From Candidatus Kuenenia stuttgartensis (GTDB lineage: Bacteria > Pseudomonadota > Alphaproteobacteria > SMXS01), in NCBI GenBank assembly GCA_943329845.2, contig CALQFM020000030.1, positions 1-45,208 on the forward strand: DNA of 45,208 nt, given 5' to 3'. A program made the translations under genes and the position numbers. The notes beneath the pieces were generated by a model. It saw only the letters and a list, made by a program, of their open reading frames with translations. It did not search any database and was not told where the DNA came from. How positions within the stretch are numbered: position 1 is the stretch's first letter; every line of letters starts with the position of its first letter. Below are positions 33,975-41,453 of this stretch, one piece after another.

Positions 33975-34617
33975 TCACTTGGCCCGGAGGGCCTGCGCAA
34001 GCGGGTTGATGGTCGGTTCCGCCACCTTCTTCAGCGTATTGCGGTCGCGGTGGATGAACGGTGTATCGGTGCCGCGCACCAGCAGGCTCGTCTCGGTCAC
34101 ATAGCTCCATGAGCCGTCGGGGTTGAAGTCGACCGCGATGGTGTAGGCATCGGTCCGGAAGGCCAGTTCGAGGAACGTGGTCGAGCAGATGCCGTAGTCG
34201 GTCTGCCCCCGCTCGGCCTTGAGGAACAGCTTGGTCGCATCCGGCCCGGCGTGCCCGGCGGCGATCGCGACCTGTCCGCGGGGGATCGCCAGCGTCTGCA
34301 GCACCAGGCCCGGTCGCCGGCTCCCACAGCCAGTAGCCGATCTGGTCGTGGAAGGTGATGTCCTCCTCCCGCGTGTTGACGTGGACGTGGTGGCGCAGCC
34401 CGTACAACAGCTGCGGGCCGTTGGCCTGCGGGTCTATCGGCTGCATCTCGATGCGTTCGAAATACTCCCGCTGCTCCGGACCGTCCGCCTTGGGACTGAG
34501 ATCGACGCCGCGCATCCCTTCCCAGATGCCGGCGAGGCGGCGCAGCGGGCCCAGATTGGCCAGGGTTTCGGCGTCGACATCTTCGGGTTCGGTGAAGATG
34601 TCGTTCGGAATATACAT
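33975..34617 (-). pseudogene. Nitrobindin-like haem-binding beta-barrel gene with a frameshift
   Basis: The gene starts at ATG 34617 (AGGGAGAC seven bases upstream). The first ~102 codons encode LRRLAGIWEGMRGVDLSPKA, with the G-x-W-x-G motif of the nitrobindin/THAP4/FABP-like family, then FHDQIGYWLWEPATG. At the GGG run at 34309-34311 the frame is lost; removing one G restores ...TG-LVLQTLAIPRGQVAIAAG and the rest of the barrel to the stop at 33975, ending near LAQALRAK. The second part is therefore coding in another frame. A real one-base insertion or a sequencing error in the G-run both fit. Intact relatives bind haem or small lipids. Confidence 0.8.
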
Positions 34618-34726
34618 GTGGTTGTCTCCCTCTGTCAGCACCGGAATCATAGCCAGTGACTCGGCGGATGTCCGCCTGGCCGCGGTGCGGCGCGAGCAAG
34701 GCCGATGTGACAATTCCGGGTCGCTG

Positions 34727-35458
34727 TTAGGCGCGCCAGTCCGGCGGCGGCGGCAGGCTTTCGACCAGCGTGGCGAGGCCGTCGCCATAGGCCCTGCGCA
34801 GGGCGCTCCAATACGGATCGTCCTCCCTCAGCACCGCCAGGTTGGCGGCGGAGAAGCTGTCGGTTTCGTAGCGCAGCATGTCGATCGGCATGGCGACCGA
34901 CAGGTCGCTGCGCATGGCGGCGTCGAATGACAGCAGCGCCAGCTTGGCCGCCTGGTCCAGCGGGCTGTCGGACCTGAGCGCCCGGTCGAGGATCGGCTTG
35001 CCGTATTTGGTCTCGCCGATCTGCAGGTAGTTGGAGCGGGGCGACGCCTCGATGAAATTGCCGGCCGGATAGACCTGGAACAGCCGCGGCTTCTCGCCGG
35101 CGATCTGCCCGCCGACGATGAAGCTGCCCGTGGGATCGCCAAAGGGTCTGACGAACGCACCGTCGCGGGCGACCACCTCGCGCAACGTGTCGCCAACGGC
35201 CCGCGCCGCTTCATACAGGCTGCCCACGGCGTGCGGGTCGCGCGCGCCATCCTTGCCGGCGGTTTCGCGCAACTGGGTCGTCACCGATTGCGTGGTGGCC
35301 AGGTTGCCGGCCGACAGGATGGCGATGACCCGTTCGCCCGGCACGGCGAATATCTCGAGCTTGCAGACGCTGGTGATATCGTCGATGCCGGCGTTCGACC
35401 GGGAATCCGCAGCCAGCACCAGTCCGGCCGGCAGCAGGATCCCGAGGCAATAGGTCAT
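34727..35458 (-). CDS. Anbu proteasome-like peptidase
   Basis: A 243-residue N-terminal-nucleophile peptidase related to HslV and the proteasome beta subunit. It starts M-T-Y-C, so Thr2 becomes the nucleophile after Met removal. ADSRSNAGIDDITSVCKLEIF (in parts), ILSAGNLATTQSV and GDPTGSFIVGGQI are typical of Anbu. Known Anbu forms helical or ring assemblies and lies beside an ATP-grasp ligase, an alpha-E protein and a transglutaminase-like protease in many genomes. Here only an ATP-grasp gene precedes it, 31 bases away. AAGGG lies six bases before the ATG at 35458; a longer upstream reading is unlikely because it would bury Thr2. Confidence 0.9.
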   Translation of the reverse strand: MTYCLGILLPAGLVLAADSRSNAGIDDITSVCKLEIFAVPGERVIAILSAGNLATTQSVTTQLRETAGKDGARDPHAVGSLYEAARAVGDTLREVVARDGAFVRPFGDPTGSFIVGGQIAGEKPRLFQVYPAGNFIEASPRSNYLQIGETKYGKPILDRALRSDSPLDQAAKLALLSFDAAMRSDLSVAMPIDMLRYETDSFSAANLAVLREDDPYWSALRRAYGDGLATLVESLPPPPDWRA

Positions 35459-35489
35459 GTCGGCCCTTCGTTTCTCCAGAGCACGGCGA

Positions 35490-36782
35490 TCAGAGCGGCA
35501 CCAGGTCTCCGTTCGGCAGTCCGCTCTCGCCCAGCACTTCCTTAGCCGCCTTTCGGAAGGCGGGGAAGTCACCGATCACCACCATCCAGGTAAACACGCG
35601 CGGCACGCCGTCGATGACGCGCTCATAGGGCGAGAAACCCAGCGGCATCACGGCGAAGTCGCCGGTCGCGTGATTGGGCAGGTTGCGAGCGCAGAACGCC
35701 TGGAATTTCTCGTAGTCCTCCAGGCGAACCAGCTCGAAATAGGGCACGGCGTCCTTGCGCGCCTTGTTCACCCGGCGCAGCACCTGGGTCGGGAACAGCC
35801 CGGCGGTCCAGCGCGGGTTGATCTCGGTGATCAGCACCTCGCCGTCCTTGCCGATGAAATAGTCGATGCCCAGGCAGTCGCCGGTCTTGGTGCCGAAGCC
35901 GAACTTGCGGGCATAGGCGCCGATCTTCAGCAGCTCGGCCTTCTGCGAGTCGCTGATGGGCGGATCGGCATAGATGAAATTGCCGATCCACAGCCCGTCG
36001 GTCACCAGGATGCGCCGGACGTTGTCGAGCGTCACCGAATCCTCGGTGATCAGCAGGTCGGCGGTCCACTCCTCGTAGTTCTCCAGCTGCAGCCGCTGCT
36101 GCACCAGCACCGGATCGGTCGGCCGGTAATCCTTCAGGTACTCGTCGGCCTCGGTCGTGTCGCCGACCGCCTTCACGCTGCGCGCGCCGGGCTGGCCGGT
36201 CATCTTCAGGATGATCCGGTTCTCGTGCTTGGCGAAGAAGTCCTCGACCCGATTGTTCCCCTTCAGCGGCTGCTGGGCGATGATGGTCTCGGGCGTGGGA
36301 ATGCCGAACAGCGGCGCGTTCTCGGCGAAGTGGAACTTGGAGTTCAGCTTCAGCATGCGCTCGATGGCGCGGTCGTCCTTGTGCAGCACCTGGTTCGACC
36401 GGCTCATCATCAGCAGGGTCAGCAGGTCGACGTCGGGCAGCATGGTCGCGATGGTTTCGTAGTAGGTCTCGACCGGCGCGTAGAGCAGATGGTCGAGCGG
36501 CACCATCTCGGCGCCGGCCTTGGCTGCCATGGCGTGCTGGTTGCGCAGGAAGCCGTCCCACGGCGCCCGCGAGAACGCGTCGAACAGCGCCACGTAGTCG
36601 GCCGGTTTGCTGATCGACAGCAGCGCCGACTGCAACATGGCCAGAAGCTGGTTCTGCTCGTAGTGGTCGGCCTTCTGCTTCTCGGTCAGCTCGTCCATGT
36701 TGAAATGCAGCGGCAGGTCGTCCGCCGCCATGGCGTAGAGCGTCGGCAAGGGCCGGTCGGGGAAGAACGAGCCGACCTTCAT
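35490..36782 (-). CDS. ATP-grasp enzyme, paired with Anbu
   Basis: A 430-residue protein. The N-terminal ~150 residues are a domain I do not recognise (MKVGSFFPDRP, then YVALFDAFSRAPWDGF). The ATP-grasp part shows IILKMTGQPGARSV (ATP-binding lysine and glycine-rich loop), VLVQQRLQLEN, and ITEINPRWTAGLFP, with the E-x-N metal-ligand motif. Such enzymes join a carboxylate to an amine or thiol using ATP. The ATG at 36782 overlaps the stop of a 22-codon leader frame (ATGA); a GTG at 36791 is the alternative start. With Anbu 31 bases downstream, it may make or tag a peptide that Anbu removes; this is inference. Confidence 0.85.
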   Translation of the reverse strand: MKVGSFFPDRPLPTLYAMAADDLPLHFNMDELTEKQKADHYEQNQLLAMLQSALLSISKPADYVALFDAFSRAPWDGFLRNQHAMAAKAGAEMVPLDHLLYAPVETYYETIATMLPDVDLLTLLMMSRSNQVLHKDDRAIERMLKLNSKFHFAENAPLFGIPTPETIIAQQPLKGNNRVEDFFAKHENRIILKMTGQPGARSVKAVGDTTEADEYLKDYRPTDPVLVQQRLQLENYEEWTADLLITEDSVTLDNVRRILVTDGLWIGNFIYADPPISDSQKAELLKIGAYARKFGFGTKTGDCLGIDYFIGKDGEVLITEINPRWTAGLFPTQVLRRVNKARKDAVPYFELVRLEDYEKFQAFCARNLPNHATGDFAVMPLGFSPYERVIDGVPRVFTWMVVIGDFPAFRKAAKEVLGESGLPNGDLVPL

Positions 36783-36847
36783 GGCGCGCACCGCGCGCGG
36801 CGACAGGCCGAATCCGAAGGCGCTCCGCGCCGTGCGAGCCGTGACAT
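36779..36847 (-). CDS. Leader peptide overlapping the ATP-grasp start
   Basis: A 22-codon frame beginning at ATG 36847 behind a near-ideal GGGGAGG (four bases away) and ending in TGA within the ATG of the ATP-grasp gene (CCATGA). The product is very arginine-rich (MSRLARRGAPSDSACRRARC and on). The ATP-grasp start itself has no ribosome binding site, so it is probably reached by ribosomes that finish this leader. Eight of the 22 residues are Arg or Lys, so a supply-sensing leader is conceivable. Confidence 0.45.
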   Translation of the reverse strand: MSRLARRGAPSDSACRRARCAP

Positions 36848-37041
36848 TGGTTCCTCCCCAGGACTGAGTTTCGCCGCGATCATTCCCGCTCGGCCGCGCC
36901 GTTGCAAAGGGAATCCGACACCGCCGATGGTTAATTTCGGCGGTGATGATTGATTTGTCGCAATGCTCGGGTTAGACGCTCTAGGGGATGATTGAATGCG
37001 GTCGGTACGACCGGGCTGCTCACATGCAGGAGAAGATGGCC

Positions 37042-38226
37042 ATGAACATCGAAACGAAGACGCAAGCGCGGACCCCGACCAAGGAAGAGATGATCGCCCG
37101 CGCCGAGGCCATGCTGCCGGCGCTGCGCGAGCGCGCCGCCGAGGCCGAGAAGAATCGCCGCCTGCCCGACGAGACCGTGGCCGAGTTCCGCGCCGCCGGC
37201 TTCCCGAAAATCTTGCAGCCGAAGCGGTTCGGCGGCTACGAACTGGCGCCCGACACTGCCGTCGAGGTGATCCGCACGATTTCCAGCGCCTGCGGCTCCA
37301 GCGGCTGGGTGACGAATCTGTTCGTCATCCACACCTGGCAGGCCAGCCTGTTCCCCATGGAGGCGCAGCTGGAATACTGGGACGGCAGCGACGACAAGCT
37401 GTGTTCCACCGCGTCCTTCGCCATGAACAGCAAGATGGAAGAGGTCGACGGCGGCGTTCGCCTGACCGGCCGCTGGAAGTTCTCCTCCGGCTGCGACTTC
37501 GCCGACTGGTTCATCATCATGAAGCCCAGCGCCACGTGCTTCGACTGGATGCTGATCCCGCGCAAGGACATCACCTTCATCGACGACTGGCTGGTTTCGG
37601 GCCTCAGCGGTACCGGCTCCAAGGATATTGTCCTCGACAACGTGTTCGTGCCGGCGCACCGCCGCGTGTCGATCATGGACCTGGCCACCGGCAACAGCCC
37701 GGGCATGAAGGAGCTGGGCATTCCCATGGGCCGCCTGCCGTTCGGCTGGCCGGCGATCTGGGGCATTCCGGCGGCGCTGATCGGCATGGCCGAGGGCATG
37801 GCCGCCGCCGTGCAGAAGACCCTGGTCGGCAAGAAGGCGCTGTTCACCGGCGAAGTGCAGGTCGAGCGGGTCGCCAACCAGATGAAGCTGACCGAGTGCC
37901 TGACCGACATCCACGCCGCCACCCTGATCATGCGCCATCGCATGGCCGAGCTGAACAAGTGGGCCGAGGCCGGCGGCGCGCCGAACCCGGCGCTCGACGC
38001 CTATCTCTCGCACCGCGACGCCGCCTATGTCGCGCGCCTGATCGGCCAGGTCGCCTACAAGCTGACCCTGATGGCCGGCGCCACGTCGGTCTATCTCGCC
38101 AACCCGATCCAGCGCTTCCAGCGCGACATCAACGTGGGCGTGACCCACGTCTCGCTGGTGTGGGAAGAGGCGGCCGAGAACTACGGCCGCGCACTGTGGG
38201 AACTGGGGCCGAAGCCGCGGGGGTAG
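37042..38226 (+). CDS. Acyl-CoA dehydrogenase-fold flavin monooxygenase (HsaA/HpaC2-like)
   Basis: A 394-residue protein of the acyl-CoA dehydrogenase fold. ALRERAAEAEKNRRLPDETVAEFR in parts, then KRFGGYELAP and SSGWVTNLFVIHTWQASLFP fit the group of oxygenase components that use FMNH2/FADH2 from a separate reductase (3-HSA hydroxylase HsaA, 4-hydroxyphenylacetate hydroxylase C2, DszC). WKFSSGCDFADWFI and LSGTGSKDIVLDNVFVPAHR are typical of this group; the catalytic Glu of true acyl-CoA dehydrogenases is not evident. ATG 37042 has AGGAG nine bases upstream; ATG 37036 is an alternative. Divergent from the ATP-grasp unit; no reductase gene in the window. Confidence 0.87.
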   Translation: MNIETKTQARTPTKEEMIARAEAMLPALRERAAEAEKNRRLPDETVAEFRAAGFPKILQPKRFGGYELAPDTAVEVIRTISSACGSSGWVTNLFVIHTWQASLFPMEAQLEYWDGSDDKLCSTASFAMNSKMEEVDGGVRLTGRWKFSSGCDFADWFIIMKPSATCFDWMLIPRKDITFIDDWLVSGLSGTGSKDIVLDNVFVPAHRRVSIMDLATGNSPGMKELGIPMGRLPFGWPAIWGIPAALIGMAEGMAAAVQKTLVGKKALFTGEVQVERVANQMKLTECLTDIHAATLIMRHRMAELNKWAEAGGAPNPALDAYLSHRDAAYVARLIGQVAYKLTLMAGATSVYLANPIQRFQRDINVGVTHVSLVWEEAAENYGRALWELGPKPRG

Positions 38227-38269
38227 GAAAAGGCCCTACGTCGTCCCAGGTGACTAAGGGTGTGCCGGG

Positions 38270-38737
38270 TCAGACCGGCACCGTCCCGCTGAACAGTTCC
38301 ACCTGCGACACCTGCCGGTGGTCGACGGTCAGCGCGCGCCGGCTGAAGCGCCATTCCCCGTCATGCCGGCGGTACTGGTCCTGGTAACGGATGACCACAT
38401 CGTGGCACAGGCTGAACGGCATGCTGCCGGGCGTGTTGTGGTAGTCGGTGTAGATGTGCTTGGCGATGCAGTAGACCTCGCCGGTCGCCAGGTCGCCTTC
38501 CAGCTCGATCACCTGGGTCAGCACGCCGTGCCAGGTCGTCGCATAGCGCCTGAGCTGGCGCTCCGGGATGCCTTCGATCACGTCGAGGCCGATCTCCATG
38601 CCGTCGCCGACGCGCAGCACGCCGTCCGGCGTGAACAGGCCGGCCCAGGCCTTGCCGTCGCCCCGGTCGACGAACCGGGCGTAGCGGTGCGACAGCTTCT
38701 GGATCTCCCACTCGTCGCGCATCTGCTCGAAGGTCAT
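38270..38737 (-). CDS. NTF2/SnoaL-like protein
   Basis: A 155-residue protein with WEIQKLSHRYARFVDRGDGK and WAGLFTPDGVLRVGDG at the N-terminus, the SnoaL_4-type cone fold, and EWRFSRRALTVDHRQ at the end. It is a paralogue of the protein at 5468-5878, with the same layout and the same ribosome binding site: GGGGAGAC four bases before the ATG. Related proteins include the beta subunits of ring-hydroxylating dioxygenases and small isomerases. It converges with the flavin monooxygenase gene. Confidence 0.87.
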   Translation of the reverse strand: MTFEQMRDEWEIQKLSHRYARFVDRGDGKAWAGLFTPDGVLRVGDGMEIGLDVIEGIPERQLRRYATTWHGVLTQVIELEGDLATGEVYCIAKHIYTDYHNTPGSMPFSLCHDVVIRYQDQYRRHDGEWRFSRRALTVDHRQVSQVELFSGTVPV

Positions 38738-38855
38738 CGGTGTCTCCCCGGTTCCGGTTCGGGGCGAGTGTAGCGAATTTCCCGGGGTGAGGGACCGGCT
38801 GGCATGCGGCAGGAAACAGGTCTAACGTTGAAGGCAGTCATGAAAGGGGAGAGCC

Positions 38856-39092
38856 ATGCCTCTAGCTGCCAGGCAAGACGACCACCGCCCTCACAAGGTC
38901 TGGGCCGATGCCGACGGCATCGTCCACAAATGCGAGTGGCTTAAGATCGGCGACCGAAAGGTTCCCGTCGCCGTCACCCTCTGTGGCCAGCAACCGCCGG
39001 CGCTCGCCACCGAGCCTCATGACTGGCCAGTCACCTGCGACGCCTGCAACCGCGAGATCGAGGACAGGCACGCAAGGCTGGTGCAGGTTTAG
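38856..39092 (+). CDS. Small Cys-containing protein, 78 aa
   Basis: A short protein, MPLAARQDDHRPHKVWADAD at the start, then CEWLKIGDRKVPVAVTLCG and VTCDACNREIEDR. The four cysteines (C-x~17-C and C-x2-C) suggest a small zinc-binding fold. GGGGAGAG lies three bases before the ATG. No family is recognised. It is the last chromosomal gene before the integrated element. Confidence 0.6.
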   Translation: MPLAARQDDHRPHKVWADADGIVHKCEWLKIGDRKVPVAVTLCGQQPPALATEPHDWPVTCDACNREIEDRHARLVQV

Positions 39093-39179
39093 GGCAAGGG
39101 ACTGAGTGGTGGCGGCGGCCCGTCTTCGCTACCGCTTCGCGGCAGCTACGCCGGGCACTACTTCGGCCTAACGGTTTCC

Positions 39180-39210
39180 CGTGGCTGCGCCACGCGAAGC
39201 CCGTAAGGGC
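39180..39210. repeat. Two small hairpins beside the tRNA fragment
   Basis: CGTGGC/GCCACG (39180-39185 with 39189-39194) and GCCC/GGGC (39199-39202 with 39207-39210, loop GTAA) lie just beyond the 3' end of the tRNA-Val fragment on the minus strand, where a tRNA terminator would be expected. No T-run follows, so the role is unsure. Confidence 0.35.
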
Positions 39211-39216
39211 GAAGCG

Positions 39217-39266
39217 TGGTGGGCGAAGAGGGACTCGAACCCCCGACATCCACGATGTGAACGTGG
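39217..39266 (-). other. attachment site: 3' part of tRNA-Val(CAC)
   Basis: On the minus strand the 50 bases read as the 3' two-thirds of a tRNA: anticodon stem CCACG/CGTGG around loop TTCACAT (anticodon CAC, Val), variable region ATGTC, T stem GGGGG/CCCTC with loop TTCGAGT, acceptor strand TTCGCCC, discriminator A and encoded CCA. The 5' acceptor strand and D arm are absent: the DNA upstream (39267 and beyond) does not pair. A tyrosine integrase gene begins about 150 bases away. This is the usual scar of an element integrated into a tRNA 3' end, so the intact tRNA should lie at the other end of the element, beyond the right edge. Confidence 0.85.
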
Positions 39267-39418
39267 GTGTTTGCCTTTCCCCGCCAATCCGCGTCGTTCC
39301 AATGATGCCCAGAAAGCCTTGGATGGCGCGGCATTGTCCAGCCTTAACGTTCCGGTACATTCCTGTGGTTTCCGCCCGGATGATTGCTATATGATTGCTG
39401 GTAAGCATCGAGGCGACC

Positions 39419-40675
39419 ATGCAGGGCAAGATTTCCAAGCGGGCGATAGACGCCATCAAGGCCGGCGGGGCCGACGTTTTCCTTTGGGATGACGAACTGC
39501 CGGGCTTCGGCCTGAAGGTGACCCCCACCGGGCGCAAGGTCTACGTCCTGCAAGCCCGCATCGCAAACCGTGTTCGCCGTTTCACCATAGGAAAGCACGG
39601 CGCGCCATGGACACCGGATAGCGCACGCTTGGAAGCAAAGCGCCTGATCGGTCTGATTGCGACCGGCGCGGACCCTACAACCGAGAAGGCGGCGCTAAAG
39701 CGCGATATCACCATATCGGCGCTCTGCGACCTGTACCTAGAGGAGGGCGGCAAGACAAAGAAGCCCCGCACCCTCGGACTGGAACGCAGTCTGATTGAAC
39801 GGCACATTAAGAAGTTGATCGGCCATAGCAGTGTTCTATCCCTGACCCAGCGTGACGTTGAACGCCTGCTGGCCAACATCGCCGCAGGGAAGTCGGCCGC
39901 CGATATCAAGACCAAGAAGCGCGGCAGGGCCATCGTTCGTGGTGGCAAGGGCATCGCGAACCGAACCATCGAACTGCTGGCCTCCATAATGACGTTTGCG
40001 ATCGCGCGCCATGTTCGTGCAGATAACCCGGTGCGAGGCGTGCGGAAATTCAAACTACAGCCACGCCAGCGGTTTCTTACGTCCGACGAGATGGCTACGC
40101 TCGGCACGAAACTGATGGAGGCCGAGGCCGTAGAAGATCCATATGCACTTGCGGCTATCCGTTTCCTGCTGTTCACCGGCTGCCGCAAGAGCGAGGCCCT
40201 GACCCTGCAATGGGCATGGGTGGACCTGGAACGCGCCGTGATTAACCTGCCGGATTCCAAGACGGGTGCAAAGCCGGTCCTGTTGACCGCCCCAGCCCTC
40301 GACCTCCTCTCCAATCTGCCGCGCATCAAGGACAACCCGTATGTCTTTGCCGGGCGCGGCCCCGTGACCCATTTCGTTGGCTTGCACAGGGTATGGGGAC
40401 GGATCAGGCAAGCCGCCGGCATCCCGGAGGTCCGCATCCACGATCTGCGCCATTCGTTCGCAAGCGTGGGCGCCGGGCGCGGGGATAGCCTGTATGTCGT
40501 CGGTAAACTACTTGGCCACACCCAGGCGCGCACCACGCAGCGATATGCCCATCTGGCTGACACACCCCTGCGGATCGCAGGAGATGCAATCGCAAACCAG
40601 ATTGACGCCGCAATGCGAGGGAAATCCGCACAGGTCGTCCCCCTGAAGAAGACGCGCCACAAGGTCCGTAACTAA
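39419..40675 (+). CDS. Tyrosine integrase (P4-type, DUF4102 N-terminus)
   Basis: A 418-residue site-specific recombinase. The N-terminal domain (WDDELPGFGLKVTPTGRKVY, in parts) is the DUF4102 arm-binding domain. The catalytic residues are all present: R256 (FTGCRKSEAL), K281, H341 and R344 (HDLRHSF), H367 (LLGHTQARTT) and the nucleophile Y376 (QRYAHL). It should insert and, with the AlpA-like factor, excise the element at the tRNA-Val site. The start is ATG 39419 with GAGG eight bases upstream; a TTG at 39395 is possible. Confidence 0.95.
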   Translation: MQGKISKRAIDAIKAGGADVFLWDDELPGFGLKVTPTGRKVYVLQARIANRVRRFTIGKHGAPWTPDSARLEAKRLIGLIATGADPTTEKAALKRDITISALCDLYLEEGGKTKKPRTLGLERSLIERHIKKLIGHSSVLSLTQRDVERLLANIAAGKSAADIKTKKRGRAIVRGGKGIANRTIELLASIMTFAIARHVRADNPVRGVRKFKLQPRQRFLTSDEMATLGTKLMEAEAVEDPYALAAIRFLLFTGCRKSEALTLQWAWVDLERAVINLPDSKTGAKPVLLTAPALDLLSNLPRIKDNPYVFAGRGPVTHFVGLHRVWGRIRQAAGIPEVRIHDLRHSFASVGAGRGDSLYVVGKLLGHTQARTTQRYAHLADTPLRIAGDAIANQIDAAMRGKSAQVVPLKKTRHKVRN

Positions 40676-40790
40676 CAGTCGTTCTGGCGTTCTGAATCAA
40701 ATCCTTGTGTTTCCCGGCGTTCCGGGGTACGTATATGGGGTCCCGCGTCGAAAGATGCTTCGGTTGGTCTAACCGCAAGGACCCGTCACA

Positions 40791-40847
40791 GAGACGTTAA
40801 TCTGGAACCGTCCCCCCATCACTCGGGCCACTGAGTGGAGACGTTAA
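40791..40847. repeat. Direct repeats GAGACGTTAA between integrase and AlpA-like gene
   Basis: GAGACGTTAA occurs at 40791-40800 and again at 40838-40847, 47 bases apart. The core ACGTTAA recurs inverted at 39344-39350, between the tRNA scar and the integrase. Repeats flanking an integrase gene may be binding sites for integrase arms or the AlpA-like factor. The rest of 40676-40976 contains an inverted CGGTT/AACCG (about 40771-40785) and no coding frame that I trust. Confidence 0.45.
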
Positions 40848-40976
40848 CCGGGCTCGCTCTCGGCTTTGAGCGCAAGAAAGGCCAGCATCGCAAGATGCTC
40901 TCGCAGATGCCCAGCGTCAGGGCACGCGCACCAGCGTCACGGTAACCCCCATAAACATTTCTACGAGAGCACCCCC

Positions 40977-41252
40977 ATGTCCAAGACAGCCAGCGGTGCG
41001 TCTGCGCCCGCATCCCTTCACAACGAAGGCTTTCATCCCGAAAGCCAGACCGGCACTGCCAAGCGCTATCTGCGCCCCAAGGCGGCGGGCGACCGCACAA
41101 ACCTATCGCCTAGCACCCTCGCAAAGATGAGAATGAGAGGCGACGGACCGCCTTATTCAAAGGCTGGCCCTCGGCTTGTCATTTACGACATCGAGGACCT
41201 CGACCAGTGGCTTGAGAGCCGTAAGCGACTCAGCACCAGCGAGGCCGCCTAA
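40977..41252 (+). CDS. AlpA-like excisionase/regulator
   Basis: A 91-residue protein. The C-terminal half, KRYLRPKAAGDRTNLSPSTL, AKMRMRGDGPPYSKAG and LVIYDIEDLDQWLESRKR, is a MerR-type winged-helix of the HTH_17/AlpA family, in which R-x-G-x-G-P-x-Y precedes the wing and Y-x-x-x-D-L-x-x-W follows. AlpA proteins activate integrase or act as excisionases and are the usual second gene in satellite elements. The ATG at 40977 has AGAG about eight bases upstream; the site is weak. An open frame extends upstream to 40866 but does not look coding. Confidence 0.85.
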   Translation: MSKTASGASAPASLHNEGFHPESQTGTAKRYLRPKAAGDRTNLSPSTLAKMRMRGDGPPYSKAGPRLVIYDIEDLDQWLESRKRLSTSEAA

Positions 41253-41266
41253 CTCCCAGATATGAC

Positions 41267-41300
41267 GAACCCCGACCGCTCACCACAAGCGCCGGGGTTC
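41267..41300 (+). terminator. Hairpin after the AlpA-like gene, possible attenuator
   Basis: GAACCCCG at 41267-41274 pairs with CGGGGTTC at 41293-41300, with an inner CGCT/AGCG (41277-41280 with 41288-41291). It begins 15 bases after the stop codon. The downstream side TGGATTTCC has only a short T-run, so partial termination or attenuation of the following genes is the more likely role. Confidence 0.5.
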
Positions 41301-41330
41301 TGGATTTCCACGAGATGGAAAGCATTCCTA

Positions 41331-41453
41331 ATGACCAGTATCCTATATCAGGCCGCCCAGCGCGGCAAGAATACCTGCGCACCCAATCCTGAACGGACCA
41401 CCATCCAGCAGGCCGGACTTGGCTTGATGCAAGGGGAAGGGGGCGAACTATGA
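41331..41453 (+). CDS. Small ORF coupled to the next gene, 40 aa
   Basis: An open frame from ATG 41331 (MTSILYQAAQRGKNTC) to a TGA that overlaps the next ATG (ATGA at 41450). A longer reading from 41262 runs through the hairpin and is less likely. No family is recognised. The overlap is the main reason to list it. Confidence 0.35.
   Translation: MTSILYQAAQRGKNTCAPNPERTTIQQAGLGLMQGEGGEL

Noticed and set aside
38262-38281. GTGCCGG/CCGGCAC as a terminator between the flavin monooxygenase and NTF2-like genes
   Set aside because: It has a good stem but no T-run on either strand and overlaps the end of the NTF2-like coding sequence.
39217-39290. A complete tRNA-Val gene
   Set aside because: No 5' acceptor strand or D arm can be found next to the anticodon stem; only the 3' part is there.
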